Below, piece after piece: positions 8,527 to 17,576 of a DNA stretch of 64,000 nt. The stretch is from the NCBI GenBank assembly GCA_017308475.1, contig JAFKEU010000006.1, positions 248,001-312,000 on the forward strand, given 5' to 3'. Origin of the DNA: Alphaproteobacteria bacterium. Its GTDB lineage: Bacteria; Pseudomonadota; Alphaproteobacteria; Micropepsales; Micropepsaceae. A model generated the notes under the pieces. The model did no database searches and was not told where the DNA came from. It saw nothing but the letters and a program-made list of their open reading frames with translations. Numbering within the stretch: the first letter of the stretch is position 1; every line of letters begins with the position of its first letter. A program made the translations under genes and the position numbers.

Positions 8527-9702
8527 ATGTCGCTTGCCGCTCCGCGCGTGGTCACCATTTCCGATTTGCGGCGCCTGGCGCGCGCCCGGCTGCCCGCTTC
8601 GGTGTTCGGTTATCTGGACGGCGCCGCCGATGACGAAGTCACTCTGAGGGACAGCGAGGCGGCCTATCGCGAGGTCTGGTTCAAGCCGCGCTTCGCGGTG
8701 GCCGTGCCCGCCTGCGACCTGTCGGTGACGGTGCTGGGACACAAGCTCGATCTGCCCTTCCTGCTGGCGCCCATCGGCTATTCGCGGCTGATGCATCCCA
8801 GGGGCGAACTGGCGGCCAGTGCCGCGGCCGGCAGGGCTGGCACCGCCTATATTCTTTCCACCATGTCGGGCCACCGCATCGAGGATGTGAAGGCGCAATC
8901 GCCGGGCCCCACCTTCTACCAGCTCTATCTGGCGGGCGGGCGCGGTGCCGCCGAAGGCGCCATCGCCCGCGCCAAGGCCGCCGGCTATACGGCGCTGTTC
9001 GTCACCATCGACACGCCGGTGGCCGGCAACCGCGAGCGCGACGTGCGCAACGGCATGAAGGAGCTGATGGGCAAAAATCCCTTCGCCAAGCTGCCCTATA
9101 TCCCGAACATCCTGGCCCATCCGCGCTGGCTGGCGTCGTTCATCGCCGACGGCATGACCCGGCCTTTTCCCAACATCATCATTCCGGGCAAGGGCCCGCT
9201 GGAGGCGATCGACGTGGCTGCCGCGCTGGAATCGGCGCAGGTGTCGTGGACCGACCTCAAATGGATACGCGATGCCTGGGGCGGGCCCATCGTAATCAAG
9301 GGCGTGATCACTGTCGATGATGCGCGCCGCGCGGTCGATCATGGTGCCGAGGGCATCGTCGTCTCCACCCATGCCGGGCGCCAGCTCGACACCTGTCCCG
9401 CTTCGATCCGCGTGCTGCCCGGCGTGGTCGATGCGGTGAAGGGCAAGACCACCATCCTGTTCGACGGCGGCATTCGGCGCGGCTCCCACATCGTCAAGGC
9501 CATCGCCATGGGCGCGGATGCCTGCCTTCTGGGGCGCGGCTACGCCTATGGCATGGCAGCGGCAGGCCTGCCGGGCATCGAACGCGCGATCGAGATCTTC
9601 ATCGCCGACGTCATCCGCACCCTCAAGCTCCTGGGCTGCCCCAGCATCGCGGCACTGGACCGGTCCTACATCTCCTTGAAGCACGGCTTCCGCGCAGACT
9701 GA
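8527..9702 (+). CDS. FMN-dependent alpha-hydroxy-acid oxidase/dehydrogenase
   Basis: A 391-residue FMN enzyme of the lactate dehydrogenase (LldD)/glycolate oxidase/mandelate dehydrogenase family, oxidising a 2-hydroxy acid to the 2-keto acid. Visible are the N-terminal VFGYLDGAADDEVTLRDS segment, PIGYSRLMHPRGE, the TIDTPVAGNRERDVRNG motif, the IVIKGV lysine and the active-site HAGRQLDTCPASI segment with His and Arg, followed by the phosphate-binding DGGIRRGSHIVKAIAMGA. Many members carry HGGRQLD here, so HAGRQLD is a small variation. Membrane-bound and soluble forms cannot be told apart by eye. Convergent with hemC across 124 bp. Confidence 0.88.
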   Translation: MSLAAPRVVTISDLRRLARARLPASVFGYLDGAADDEVTLRDSEAAYREVWFKPRFAVAVPACDLSVTVLGHKLDLPFLLAPIGYSRLMHPRGELAASAAAGRAGTAYILSTMSGHRIEDVKAQSPGPTFYQLYLAGGRGAAEGAIARAKAAGYTALFVTIDTPVAGNRERDVRNGMKELMGKNPFAKLPYIPNILAHPRWLASFIADGMTRPFPNIIIPGKGPLEAIDVAAALESAQVSWTDLKWIRDAWGGPIVIKGVITVDDARRAVDHGAEGIVVSTHAGRQLDTCPASIRVLPGVVDAVKGKTTILFDGGIRRGSHIVKAIAMGADACLLGRGYAYGMAAAGLPGIERAIEIFIADVIRTLKLLGCPSIAALDRSYISLKHGFRAD

Positions 9703-9826
9703 CGCCGGTCTTTTGGCCTCCGAGTTCGTCGCTCGTCGCTCATGGGCTACCGCGCCCACATCGCTCCTCGCTCCTGCTCAGAACCCAAAATACCTGGCGT
9801 CAGCGTTGGACCTGACGGGACCGGAG

Positions 9827-10786
9827 CTACCAGCCCCGGTCGCCGAAATGAGCCTGATAGAGCGGGCCTGCCTCGGCACGGATCTCTGCGCCCAGCTTCA
9901 GACCCAGCTCGCGCGCCACCGCCGCCGCATCGGGGCCCAGCGCAATGCCGGCACTGCGGCGCCAGCAGTGCCGTCCGTCCGGCGTCAGCACTTCGCCCAC
10001 GAAATCCAGCCTGCCGTCCGCGACGGTCGCCAGCGCGGCGATGGGCGTGCGGCACGATCCGTCCAGCGCCAGAAGGAAGGCGCGCTCCGCCGTGGTGGCG
10101 ATGGAGTATTCGGCCACATCCAGCGGCTTCAGCATGGCCAGGGTCTTTTCGTCGCCGGCGCGCGCCGTCACCGCCAGCGCACCCTGGCCCGGAGCGGGCG
10201 GCATGCTCTCACCATCCACGATCCCGGCGGCGTGATGCTCCAGTCCCAGCCGCTTCAGTCCGGCCAGCGCCAGATAGGTCGCATCGAAATCGCCGGCTTC
10301 AATCCGGGCCAACCGCGTTTCCACCCGGCCGCGCAGCATTTCCACCTTCAGGTCGGGGCGCAGATGCAGCGTCTGCGCCTGGCGCCTGAGGGACGCGGTG
10401 CCCACCGTGGCGCCGGGCTTCAGGTCCGTGACGCTTGCGCCATGCGGACTGATGAAGGCGTCGAAGGGCACCTCACGCGAAGGAACGCAGGCCAGCACGA
10501 TGCCGTCCGGCAACCGCGTAGGCAGGTCCTTCATCGAATGCACGGCCGCGTCGATGCGCCCGTCCAGCAGCGCCTCGTCCAGCTCCTTGGTGAACAGCCC
10601 CTTGCCCCCGGCCTCCTGCAGCAGCCGGTCCTGGATGCGGTCGCCGCTGGTCATGAAGGTGGAGACGGAAAAGGCTTCCGCCGGCATATCGCCGCGCTCG
10701 GACAGAATCCGGCCCACCAGATAGGTCTGGGCCAGGGCCAAAGGCGATCCGCGCGAGCCGAGTTTCAAGGCATCTGGCCGGATCAT
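9827..10786 (-). CDS. hemC: porphobilinogen deaminase (hydroxymethylbilane synthase)
   Basis: A 319-residue cytoplasmic haem-biosynthesis enzyme that joins four porphobilinogens into hydroxymethylbilane. The dipyrromethane cofactor cysteine is Cys245 in [45 protein letters not shown], the [10 protein letters not shown] arginine motif and [10 protein letters not shown] are all present. The ATG at 10786 was chosen because it overlaps the hemF stop (ATGA), a standard coupled junction; a GTG two codons earlier is also in frame. It is the second gene of a hemF-hemC pair. Confidence 0.96.
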   Translation of the reverse strand: MIRPDALKLGSRGSPLALAQTYLVGRILSERGDMPAEAFSVSTFMTSGDRIQDRLLQEAGGKGLFTKELDEALLDGRIDAAVHSMKDLPTRLPDGIVLACVPSREVPFDAFISPHGASVTDLKPGATVGTASLRRQAQTLHLRPDLKVEMLRGRVETRLARIEAGDFDATYLALAGLKRLGLEHHAAGIVDGESMPPAPGQGALAVTARAGDEKTLAMLKPLDVAEYSIATTAERAFLLALDGSCRTPIAALATVADGRLDFVGEVLTPDGRHCWRRSAGIALGPDAAAVARELGLKLGAEIRAEAGPLYQAHFGDRGW

Positions 10787-11658
10787 GGCCACTCCGCCAC
10801 CGGCGGCATGGAAGACAGGATGCTCTCCACATTGCCGCCGGTCTTCAGGCCGAAGGTGGTGCCGCGGTCATAGAGCAGGTTGAACTCCACATAGCGGCCA
10901 CGCCATTTGGCCTGCTGGTGGCGTTCGGCGTTGGTCCAGGCTTCGCCCATCCGCCGGGCGATGATCCGGGGCTGGATATCCAGAAAGGCTTCGCCCACCG
11001 CGCGGGTGAAGGCAAAATCCTTCTCCCAGTCGCCGCTGTCGTGATGGTCATAGAAGATGCCGCCCACTCCGCGCGGCTCGCCGCGATGGGCCAGCCAGAA
11101 ATACTCGTCCGCCCACTGCCTGTATCTGTCGTACCAGGCGGGATCGAAGCCGTCACAGGCCGCCTTCATCCGGGCGTGAAAATCCACCGCATCGGGGTGG
11201 CCGGCGTTCCGCGCCGCGTCCAGCGTGGGATTGAGGTCGGCGCCGCCGCCGAACCAGCCCTTGGTGGTGACGATCATGCGTGTGTTCATGTGCACGGCGG
11301 GCACGCGCGGATTTCGCATGTGCGCGATCAGGCTGATGCCGCTGGCCCAGAAACGCGGATCGTCCGCCGCGCCGGGAATCTGCCTGGCGAATTCGGGCGA
11401 GAATTCGCCATGGACAGTGGAGGTATGCACGCCGACCTTTTCGAACAGCCGGCCGCGCATCATGCCCATGACGCCACCGCCCTCGTCGTGGCCGGCGTCG
11501 CCGCGCTTCCACGGCGTCTTCACAAAGCGACCCGCCTCGCCGGGATAGAGCGCGGCGGGCGCCTGGGACTCCAGCGCCTCGAACGCGGCCATGATGCGGT
11601 CTCTCAAGGATTCGAACCAGGTGCGGGCCTTTACCTTGCGGGCTTCGATGTCGCTCAT
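10783..11658 (-). CDS. hemF: oxygen-dependent coproporphyrinogen III oxidase
   Basis: A 291-residue enzyme that converts coproporphyrinogen III to protoporphyrinogen IX using molecular oxygen. Diagnostic segments are [38 protein letters not shown] with the active-site histidine, [18 protein letters not shown] and the C-terminal [32 protein letters not shown], which is split here only by normal spacing. Length is typical. It is the first gene of the pair and overlaps hemC by four bases. It is divergent from the amidohydrolase gene over 114 bp. Confidence 0.96.
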   Translation of the reverse strand: MSDIEARKVKARTWFESLRDRIMAAFEALESQAPAALYPGEAGRFVKTPWKRGDAGHDEGGGVMGMMRGRLFEKVGVHTSTVHGEFSPEFARQIPGAADDPRFWASGISLIAHMRNPRVPAVHMNTRMIVTTKGWFGGGADLNPTLDAARNAGHPDAVDFHARMKAACDGFDPAWYDRYRQWADEYFWLAHRGEPRGVGGIFYDHHDSGDWEKDFAFTRAVGEAFLDIQPRIIARRMGEAWTNAERHQQAKWRGRYVEFNLLYDRGTTFGLKTGGNVESILSSMPPVAEWP

Positions 11659-11772
11659 GGCGCGCTTTTAGCCGGTCCTTCGCGTCTGCACCATGGTTTT
11701 CGGCCGCGCCTCTGGCGCTTTGCCGCGCGGGCCGACAATATCGCGCCAGATAACAGGGCAGGGAGGCCCCAC

Positions 11773-12693
11773 ATGCAGATACATCGCCGCGCGATCCTGG
11801 CGGGCGGCCTGGCGCTTGCCGCCACGCCCGCTGCCGCCACCGACCCGCGACTGGCCTTCAAGGTGCCCGACGGCGCCTGCGACTGCCATCACCATCTCTA
11901 CGATCCGCGCTTTGCCTATATGCCGGGCGCGCGGTTGAAGCCGCCCTTCGCCACCGTGGCCGATTACCGCAAGCTGCAGAAGAAGATCGGCACCAGCCGC
12001 AACATCATCGTCCAGCCCTCCACCTATGGCATCAACAACGCCTGCGTGGTGGACGCGCTGCATCAGTTCGGCGACGCTGCCCGCGGGGTCTGCGTGGTCA
12101 ATTCGAAAGTCAGCGACGGCGAGTTGAAGGACCTTCATGCCGCCGGCGTGCGCGGCGTGCGCATCCAGTTCGGGCTGGGAAATCCGGTGGGCGCCGACGA
12201 AGTGATGCCGCTGGCCAGGCGCATCGCCGGCATGGGCTGGCACATCCAGTGCAACATGCCGCCCGAGCAGCTGGTGGCGATGGAAAAGCTGCTGCTGTCA
12301 TTGCCGGTGCCCGTGATCATCGACCATCTGGGCCGCGCGGTGGACACCAGCGGGCCGCAATATGTGTCGGTGCGCCGGCTGCTGGACAGCGGCCATGGCT
12401 GGGTGAAAGTGTCCGGCGCCTATCTTTATGGCAAGGGCACGGCGCCGGACTATGCGGACGCCAGCGCCGCGGCGATGGGTTATATCCGCCACGCGCCCGA
12501 ACGCTGCGTGTGGGGCAGCGACTGGCCGCATCCCGACGCAACCTCGGGCCGCGTGCCGATGCCCGATGACGTGGTGCTGATCAACCTTCTGGCGAAATGG
12601 GCGCCGGACGAAAAACTGCGCCATCGGATCCTGGTGGAGAATCCGGAGGCGTTTTACGGCTTCGATCCCGCCAAACGGCCCAGGGCACGCTAG
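11773..12693 (+). CDS. exported amidohydrolase-2 family metal hydrolase
   Basis: A 306-residue TIM-barrel amidohydrolase of the type that includes 2-pyrone-4,6-dicarboxylate lactonase. The metal-binding start is DCHHHLYDP (about residues 37-45), followed by IIDHLGRAVD and the C-terminal CVWGSDWPHP aspartate motif. Unlike most relatives it begins with a twin-arginine-like signal (MQIHRRAILAGGLALAATPAAA), so it is probably exported. The ATG at 11773 is preceded by a gggagg ribosome site. The substrate may be a lactone from aromatic breakdown, but no other genes of such a pathway are nearby. Confidence 0.85.
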   Translation: MQIHRRAILAGGLALAATPAAATDPRLAFKVPDGACDCHHHLYDPRFAYMPGARLKPPFATVADYRKLQKKIGTSRNIIVQPSTYGINNACVVDALHQFGDAARGVCVVNSKVSDGELKDLHAAGVRGVRIQFGLGNPVGADEVMPLARRIAGMGWHIQCNMPPEQLVAMEKLLLSLPVPVIIDHLGRAVDTSGPQYVSVRRLLDSGHGWVKVSGAYLYGKGTAPDYADASAAAMGYIRHAPERCVWGSDWPHPDATSGRVPMPDDVVLINLLAKWAPDEKLRHRILVENPEAFYGFDPAKRPRAR

Positions 12694-12709
12694 AAGGTCG
12701 CGGCGGCCA

Positions 12710-14644
12710 TCACCGCCAGGCGGATGGCTGCTGCAGAAGTCCGGTAAGCGTGGCCTCCAGTCCGCGGCGGAAGCGGGCAGTGTCGAACAGCGGTGCGCTC
12801 TGAAGGTTGTCCTTCAGTCTCTGATGGATGGCCTTCAGCAGCGCGCCGTCCCGTGCCAGCTTCAGCGCCAGCGCTTCATAGTCTTCCAGCGACTCCGTCA
12901 CCATTTCCGGCAGGCCCACGGCATCCAGCAGGCTGGCGCCCACCCGGCCTGCGAAGGAGCGGCCCTTGCAGGTCAGCACCGGCAGGCCCGCCCACAGCGC
13001 ATCGCTGCCGGTGGTATGGGCATTGTAGGGCAGGGTGTCCAAGAACAGGTCGGCCAGCCGGTGCCGTGCCAGATGTTCGTCCGTCGGCAATATGGGCGCA
13101 AAGACCAGCCGCGCCGGATCGATGCCGCTTGCCGCGGCCGCTGCGCGCAGGTTTTCCGCGCCCGGCCCGTCCATCAGCCACAGCACGCTGCCCGGAAGCT
13201 GGGCCAGAAGCCGCATCCAGATATCGAACATTTGCGTCGTCAGCTTCCAGTGCGCGTTGAAGCAGCAGAAGACGAAGCCCGCCTGCGGCAGCCCGGCCTG
13301 GGCACGCGCCGGCGTGGACGCGATGGCGCGGGTGCTGTCATTGACCTGATAACAGTCGGGCAGGTGCACGATGCGCTCGCTGAAAAAGGGCTGCTGGTCG
13401 TGCGGCAGCACGATCCTGTCCGCCAGGATGGCGTCGATGAAGGGCGCGCCCGTGGTGCCGGGATAGACCAGCCACGACGCCTGCACCGTGGCGGGCCGCC
13501 ACGACAGAATGCCTGGCCGGCCGTTCATGGTGTGGCCGCTGAAGTCGATGGCGATGTCGACTTCCAGCGCCCGCATCATCCCGGCCACTTCGCGGTCGCT
13601 CTTTCCCCGCACATCGTGGAATTCGTCAAACGCTTTCACCAGGCGCGCGCGCATCGGCGAGCCGTCGTCGGGACCATGGGAGATGGCAATCACGGTGAAG
13701 CGGCTGCGGTCATGGCTCTCGAACAGCTCCGCCGTCAGCGCCGCCGTGGGATGATTGTGGAAATCCGCCGACAGATAGGCCAGGCGGATGCGGTCGTGGC
13801 TATGGCGCACCTTCTCCAGCGGCGCGTGCGGGGGAACGGTGCGGGCGATCGCGGTCTCGGCCGCGCGCCGCAGCAGGGCGGGATCGTCGCTGTATCCCAT
13901 CAGCACCATCGGCTGGATCAGCGCGGTGCCATGACAGGCCGCCTCCAGCAGGCCGGGTGCGATCTCCTCCGCCGTCTTCCAGTCGCAGGCCAGGGCCGCG
14001 GCCCGCGCCACTCCGTTCAGCGCGGCCGGTTGATGCGGCGCCGCCTCTCGCAGCCGCGCGAACCGGTCCTGCGCTTCTGCGATGCGCCCCGCCTCCAGCG
14101 CGATGGTCGCCTTCAGGTGCATCGCTTCGGCCGCATCCGGCTGCAGCGCCAGCGCCGCGTCGGCTGCCGCTTCGGCCTCCTTTGCCCGCCCCATCTCGTT
14201 CAGCACCATGCCGCGGTTGATCAGCGCGTTGACGTGTCCCGGCGCCAGCGCCAGCGCCCGGTCGTGACTGGCCAGCGCCGCCTCAAGCCGGCGCAGCTGG
14301 CGCAACACCGCGCCCCGATTGTTCCAGGCGGCGGGCACATCGGTGCGCCCCGCCAGCGCACGGTCGTAACCGGCCAGCGCTTCGTCCAGCCGGCCCAACT
14401 CCATCAATAGATTGGCGCGGTTGAATTCGCCCTCGAAAAAGCCTGGGCGCTGGGCCAGCGCGGCATCATAGGCGCCCATCGCCTCGCTTTTGCGGTTCAG
14501 CGCCGACAGCACATTGGCATAATTCACCAGCAGTTCCGGCGGCTGGGACACGGCCAGAATCTCGCGATAGCGGCGTTCGGCCTCCGCCAGATTGCCGCTG
14601 CGGCGCGCCGCCACCGCCTGATCGTACAAAGCCTGAAGGTCCAT
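12710..14644 (-). CDS. TPR protein with O-GlcNAc-transferase-like glycosyltransferase domain
   Basis: A 644-residue protein. Residues 1-220 form about six tetratricopeptide repeats (ALAGYDRALAGRTDVPAAWNNRG and similar units). Residues 290-630 form a GT41-like catalytic region: LRLAYLSADFHNHPTA-type start, DIAIDFSGHTMNGRPGILSWRPATVQASWLVYPGTTG in outline, FCCFNAHWKLTTQMF, and the C-terminal DTLPYNAHTTGSDALWAGLPVLTCKG donor-binding motif. Such proteins glycosylate serine/threonine or flagellar/cell-surface proteins. The start codon abuts the stop of the upstream nucleoside hydrolase gene, so the two are coupled. Targets are unknown. Confidence 0.88.
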   Translation of the reverse strand: MDLQALYDQAVAARRSGNLAEAERRYREILAVSQPPELLVNYANVLSALNRKSEAMGAYDAALAQRPGFFEGEFNRANLLMELGRLDEALAGYDRALAGRTDVPAAWNNRGAVLRQLRRLEAALASHDRALALAPGHVNALINRGMVLNEMGRAKEAEAAADAALALQPDAAEAMHLKATIALEAGRIAEAQDRFARLREAAPHQPAALNGVARAAALACDWKTAEEIAPGLLEAACHGTALIQPMVLMGYSDDPALLRRAAETAIARTVPPHAPLEKVRHSHDRIRLAYLSADFHNHPTAALTAELFESHDRSRFTVIAISHGPDDGSPMRARLVKAFDEFHDVRGKSDREVAGMMRALEVDIAIDFSGHTMNGRPGILSWRPATVQASWLVYPGTTGAPFIDAILADRIVLPHDQQPFFSERIVHLPDCYQVNDSTRAIASTPARAQAGLPQAGFVFCCFNAHWKLTTQMFDIWMRLLAQLPGSVLWLMDGPGAENLRAAAAASGIDPARLVFAPILPTDEHLARHRLADLFLDTLPYNAHTTGSDALWAGLPVLTCKGRSFAGRVGASLLDAVGLPEMVTESLEDYEALALKLARDGALLKAIHQRLKDNLQSAPLFDTARFRRGLEATLTGLLQQPSAWR

Positions 14645-15583
14645 CTAGCGCGCCAGCCGTTCGACAATGAAGTTCATGAAGGCATCCGGGTCCGATTTCA
14701 GGCACACCTGCGCGTTGGGTGCGCCGGGTTCTTCCCGGGTCATGCCGTCATCGGCCACCACGATGCGCAAGGGCACGGTGGGACATAGCGACGGCTTCAG
14801 CATCCAGGCAAGGGTCATGGGGTCGAACAGGGTGGGCGTCACCTGACGGGTGCCATAGGACCATTGCAGGTAAAGCAGCGCCAGCGCATCGCTCAGCGGT
14901 GTGCCGCGCGAGAACAGCTGGCCACGCCGGACTTCGTCCATCTTCAGGTTGGCGGTGGAATCCAGCGGCATCGCCACCACCGGAACGCCCGACGCATAGA
15001 GCTTCTGCTGGGCGCGAATGTCGTTCTTCACGTTCCATTCCGGGTGGGGCTGGACCGTGCGGCCAAAGCCGTCGGAGAAGGGCCGGATGGACCCGCCCAT
15101 GGTGACGACGCGCTTCAGCTTGCGGAAGGTTGCCCGATCGCGGTCGATCAGGGCGCCGATATTGGGCGAGGGCGCCACCGCCACCAGGGTGATCTGGCCG
15201 GGATATTTGCGGATTTGTTCCAGGATGAAATCCACCGCCCCGGGATGGCCGGCACGGGCGAAACGACCCTGTTCGCCATAGGCGCGCTGGGTGAAGCCGG
15301 CGGCATTGGCGCCCGAGGCCGCGCCCACCGCCACGGGAATGCCGCCATGGCCGGTCTCGCCCAGCATCCGGTCCAGGATGGCGGCCCGCGCCTTTGTGTC
15401 GCCGAAATCGGTGGTGATGCCCAGCACTTCGACTTCCGGGCTTTTCAACGCCAGCGCCACCACAAAGGCGTCGTCGATGTCATCGCCGATGTCGGTATCG
15501 ATGATGATCTTTTCGGGCGCGGCAAATGCCGGCACGCTGAACAAAAGACCCGCCAGCAGCGCGGCGGCAATTTCCTTGCGCAT
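14645..15583 (-). CDS. exported inosine/uridine-preferring nucleoside hydrolase
   Basis: A 312-residue nucleoside N-ribohydrolase with a Sec signal peptide (MRKEIAAALLAGLLFSVPAFAA). The calcium-binding start IIIDTDIGDDIDDAFVVALAL is the family hallmark, and VVTMGGSIRP and EWNVKNDIRAQQKLYAS (aspartate ligand region) follow. It cleaves the N-glycosidic bond of nucleosides, here apparently in the periplasm. It ends exactly where the TPR glycosyltransferase begins and so forms an operon with it. The pairing with a glycosyltransferase is not one I know. Confidence 0.9.
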   Translation of the reverse strand: MRKEIAAALLAGLLFSVPAFAAPEKIIIDTDIGDDIDDAFVVALALKSPEVEVLGITTDFGDTKARAAILDRMLGETGHGGIPVAVGAASGANAAGFTQRAYGEQGRFARAGHPGAVDFILEQIRKYPGQITLVAVAPSPNIGALIDRDRATFRKLKRVVTMGGSIRPFSDGFGRTVQPHPEWNVKNDIRAQQKLYASGVPVVAMPLDSTANLKMDEVRRGQLFSRGTPLSDALALLYLQWSYGTRQVTPTLFDPMTLAWMLKPSLCPTVPLRIVVADDGMTREEPGAPNAQVCLKSDPDAFMNFIVERLAR

Positions 15584-15674
15584 TCCGTTCCCGTTTTTGG
15601 CACGTTTTTCGGCAGCCTAGCGCGGCTTGCAGGGCGGGGCCACCACTTCGACCACGGCTGCCGGCGCGCCGGGG

Positions 15675-17276
15675 CTATTTCTTCCCGAAGATGCTGCCCG
15701 CCAGCCAGTGCGGCCGGCCATCGGCATTCGCCACCCGTTCGATCACCGCCGTCACCAGCGCATCCAGCTTCACTGCATCCTCTTTGTGGATGCCCGGCTG
15801 CGCCAGATCGTCGGAAGGCGAATGATAGCGGTTGGCGCGCCAGGCATGCTCGATGTCGAATTCCGGCGAGCCCTTGGCGAATCCGAATTTGAAGAACAGG
15901 GCGGGTATGCCCCGGTGCACGAAGCTGTACTGGTCGGCGCGGATGAAGACATTGCGGTCCGGCATGGGGTCGGGGACCACCGCGATCCCCATCGGTCCGG
16001 CGGCGGCGCGCAGATCCGCGCCCAGGCTGCTTTCGGCTTCGCCCGGCACATAGACGCTTTTCAGCGTCCACAAGGGCAGGGGCATGTCGAAATTCACGTC
16101 GGCCACGATCGTCCTTTTGGGGACGGTGGGATGGGAGGCGAAATAGCGCGAGCCCAGAAGTCCTTTCTCCTCGGCGGTGAAGAGCGCGAACAGGACGGAG
16201 CGGCGTGGCCTTTTTCCCGTCGCCAGCCGATGGGCGATGTCCAGCACCGCGGCCACGCCCGAGGCATCGTCCATCGCCCCGTTGTAGATGCTGTCGCCCT
16301 TGATCGGCGCGCCGACGCCCAGATGGTCCAGATGCGACGACACCACCACATATTCCCGGGCCAGCCTGGGATCGCTGCCGGGCAGCTTTGCCACCAGGTT
16401 GGGCGATGTGAGTTGCGACCTCCGCGCCACGATCCGCGCCTTCAGCCGCCCGGCCATCGCAAAGTGCGGCAGGGGCTTTGACGCATCGGCCAGCGCGACC
16501 AGTTCGGCAAAGCTGTGGCCGCTGCCGGCGAACAGTTCCTGCGATTTTTCGGGATCGAAGGTTGCGGTGAAGAAGGGGACGCGCGTTTCGCGCAGCGCCG
16601 TGTCGGCCAGATACATGCCCGGCTGGCGCGCCAGAAGCTTCTGGCGCTGCCACAATATCTCCACCTGCTTGGGTGTTGTCAGGCTGATGACGCCCACCGC
16701 GCCCCGCTGTGCCAGCCCCCTGTTGCGCTCATAGCGGGCGTTGGACTTGATGGCGCCGGAAATGTCGGCGGGCCCGCCGCCCAGCACCACCGCCACCTTG
16801 CCCTTCAGGTCGATGCCGGCGAAATCGTCATGGCCCTGCCCCGGCAGGTGCAGGCCGTAACCGATGAAGACCAGCGGCGCGTTCACGCTGCCCGGGCGCG
16901 GCCCCCCGCCGGCTGTGATCAGCATATCCGAGCCAACCGCGATCACCTGTGTGCCGGATGTTCCGGTCAGCGTGGCGCCGCTGGCGTCCTGGTCCACTAT
17001 CTGCTGCACCAGGGGAACCGATTGCAGATAGCCGTCGGTGCCGGCGGGCGGAAGGCCCAGCTTCCGGAAGCGCCCGATCACATAATCGGCGGCGCGCATA
17101 TAGCCGGGCGATCCGGTCATCCGCCCCTGATTGGCGTCGTCGGCAAGCGCCGACACATCGGCCCACCATTGCGCGGCCGCCGGCGACAGGGGCTGGGCAA
17201 CCGACGCGCGCGGGAGCAGAATGGAAACGGCCATGGCGGCAAGCATGGCCAGCGCGGCAGGGATGGGGCGGGACAT
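15675..17276 (-). CDS. exported M28 family zinc peptidase with PA domain
   Basis: A 533-residue aminopeptidase-like protein with a signal peptide ending near SVAQ (about residue 28). A PA insert lies around residues 130-290 (VFIGYGLHLPGQGHDDFAGIDLKGKVAVVL). The M28 catalytic part carries the zinc ligands in VSSHLDHLG (His/Asp), YNGAMDDASGVAAVLDIA (bridging Asp), FTAEEKGLLGSRYF (catalytic and ligand Glu pair), a later ADVNFDMP and the C-terminal YHSPSDD histidine. Length is usual for M28 proteins with a PA insert. It probably degrades peptides in the periplasm. Divergent from the amine oxidase operon. Confidence 0.92.
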   Translation of the reverse strand: MSRPIPAALAMLAAMAVSILLPRASVAQPLSPAAAQWWADVSALADDANQGRMTGSPGYMRAADYVIGRFRKLGLPPAGTDGYLQSVPLVQQIVDQDASGATLTGTSGTQVIAVGSDMLITAGGGPRPGSVNAPLVFIGYGLHLPGQGHDDFAGIDLKGKVAVVLGGGPADISGAIKSNARYERNRGLAQRGAVGVISLTTPKQVEILWQRQKLLARQPGMYLADTALRETRVPFFTATFDPEKSQELFAGSGHSFAELVALADASKPLPHFAMAGRLKARIVARRSQLTSPNLVAKLPGSDPRLAREYVVVSSHLDHLGVGAPIKGDSIYNGAMDDASGVAAVLDIAHRLATGKRPRRSVLFALFTAEEKGLLGSRYFASHPTVPKRTIVADVNFDMPLPLWTLKSVYVPGEAESSLGADLRAAAGPMGIAVVPDPMPDRNVFIRADQYSFVHRGIPALFFKFGFAKGSPEFDIEHAWRANRYHSPSDDLAQPGIHKEDAVKLDALVTAVIERVANADGRPHWLAGSIFGKK

Positions 17277-17576
17277 GGAAACTCCGTCTGCGGATTGTCC
17301 GGTGGACCCATCAAAGCATGAGTCCCGCCCGCCGTGGGATGCTTTGACGCCAGGATGCCGACTTTTCCGGATTCGCCCTGATCGCGGCAGACTGAACCGT
17401 TTTTGTGCAGATTATTTTTGGCGCCGGGCCGTTGCCTTGTTTCGGCCTGGGCGATTTAATCGCCGGGCGCGTGACGACGCGCGATCGAGCGTCGGCAACA
17501 GGCGCGGGCGGGGCCCCAGGACAGGCAGTATCAATCGGGCGCGGACCCCGCGCCCCTGCATTCTTGGGGAGTTCAA
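17277..17576. other. 300-bp divergent intergenic region
   Basis: This gap separates the M28 peptidase gene from the amine oxidase operon and must contain both promoters, although no clear -35/-10 pair stands out. Just before the operon start is a strong hairpin at 17537-17555 (gggcgcgg facing ccgcgccc). It is followed by the ribosome site ggggag at about 17566-17571 and the ATG at 17577. No gene is visible. Confidence 0.5.

Noticed and set aside
13957..14220. Small plus-strand frames within the TPR gene
   Set aside because: They are antisense shadows of the tetratricopeptide region.
17537..17555. Riboswitch before the amine oxidase operon
   Set aside because: A single G+C stem without any recognisable conserved aptamer sequence.
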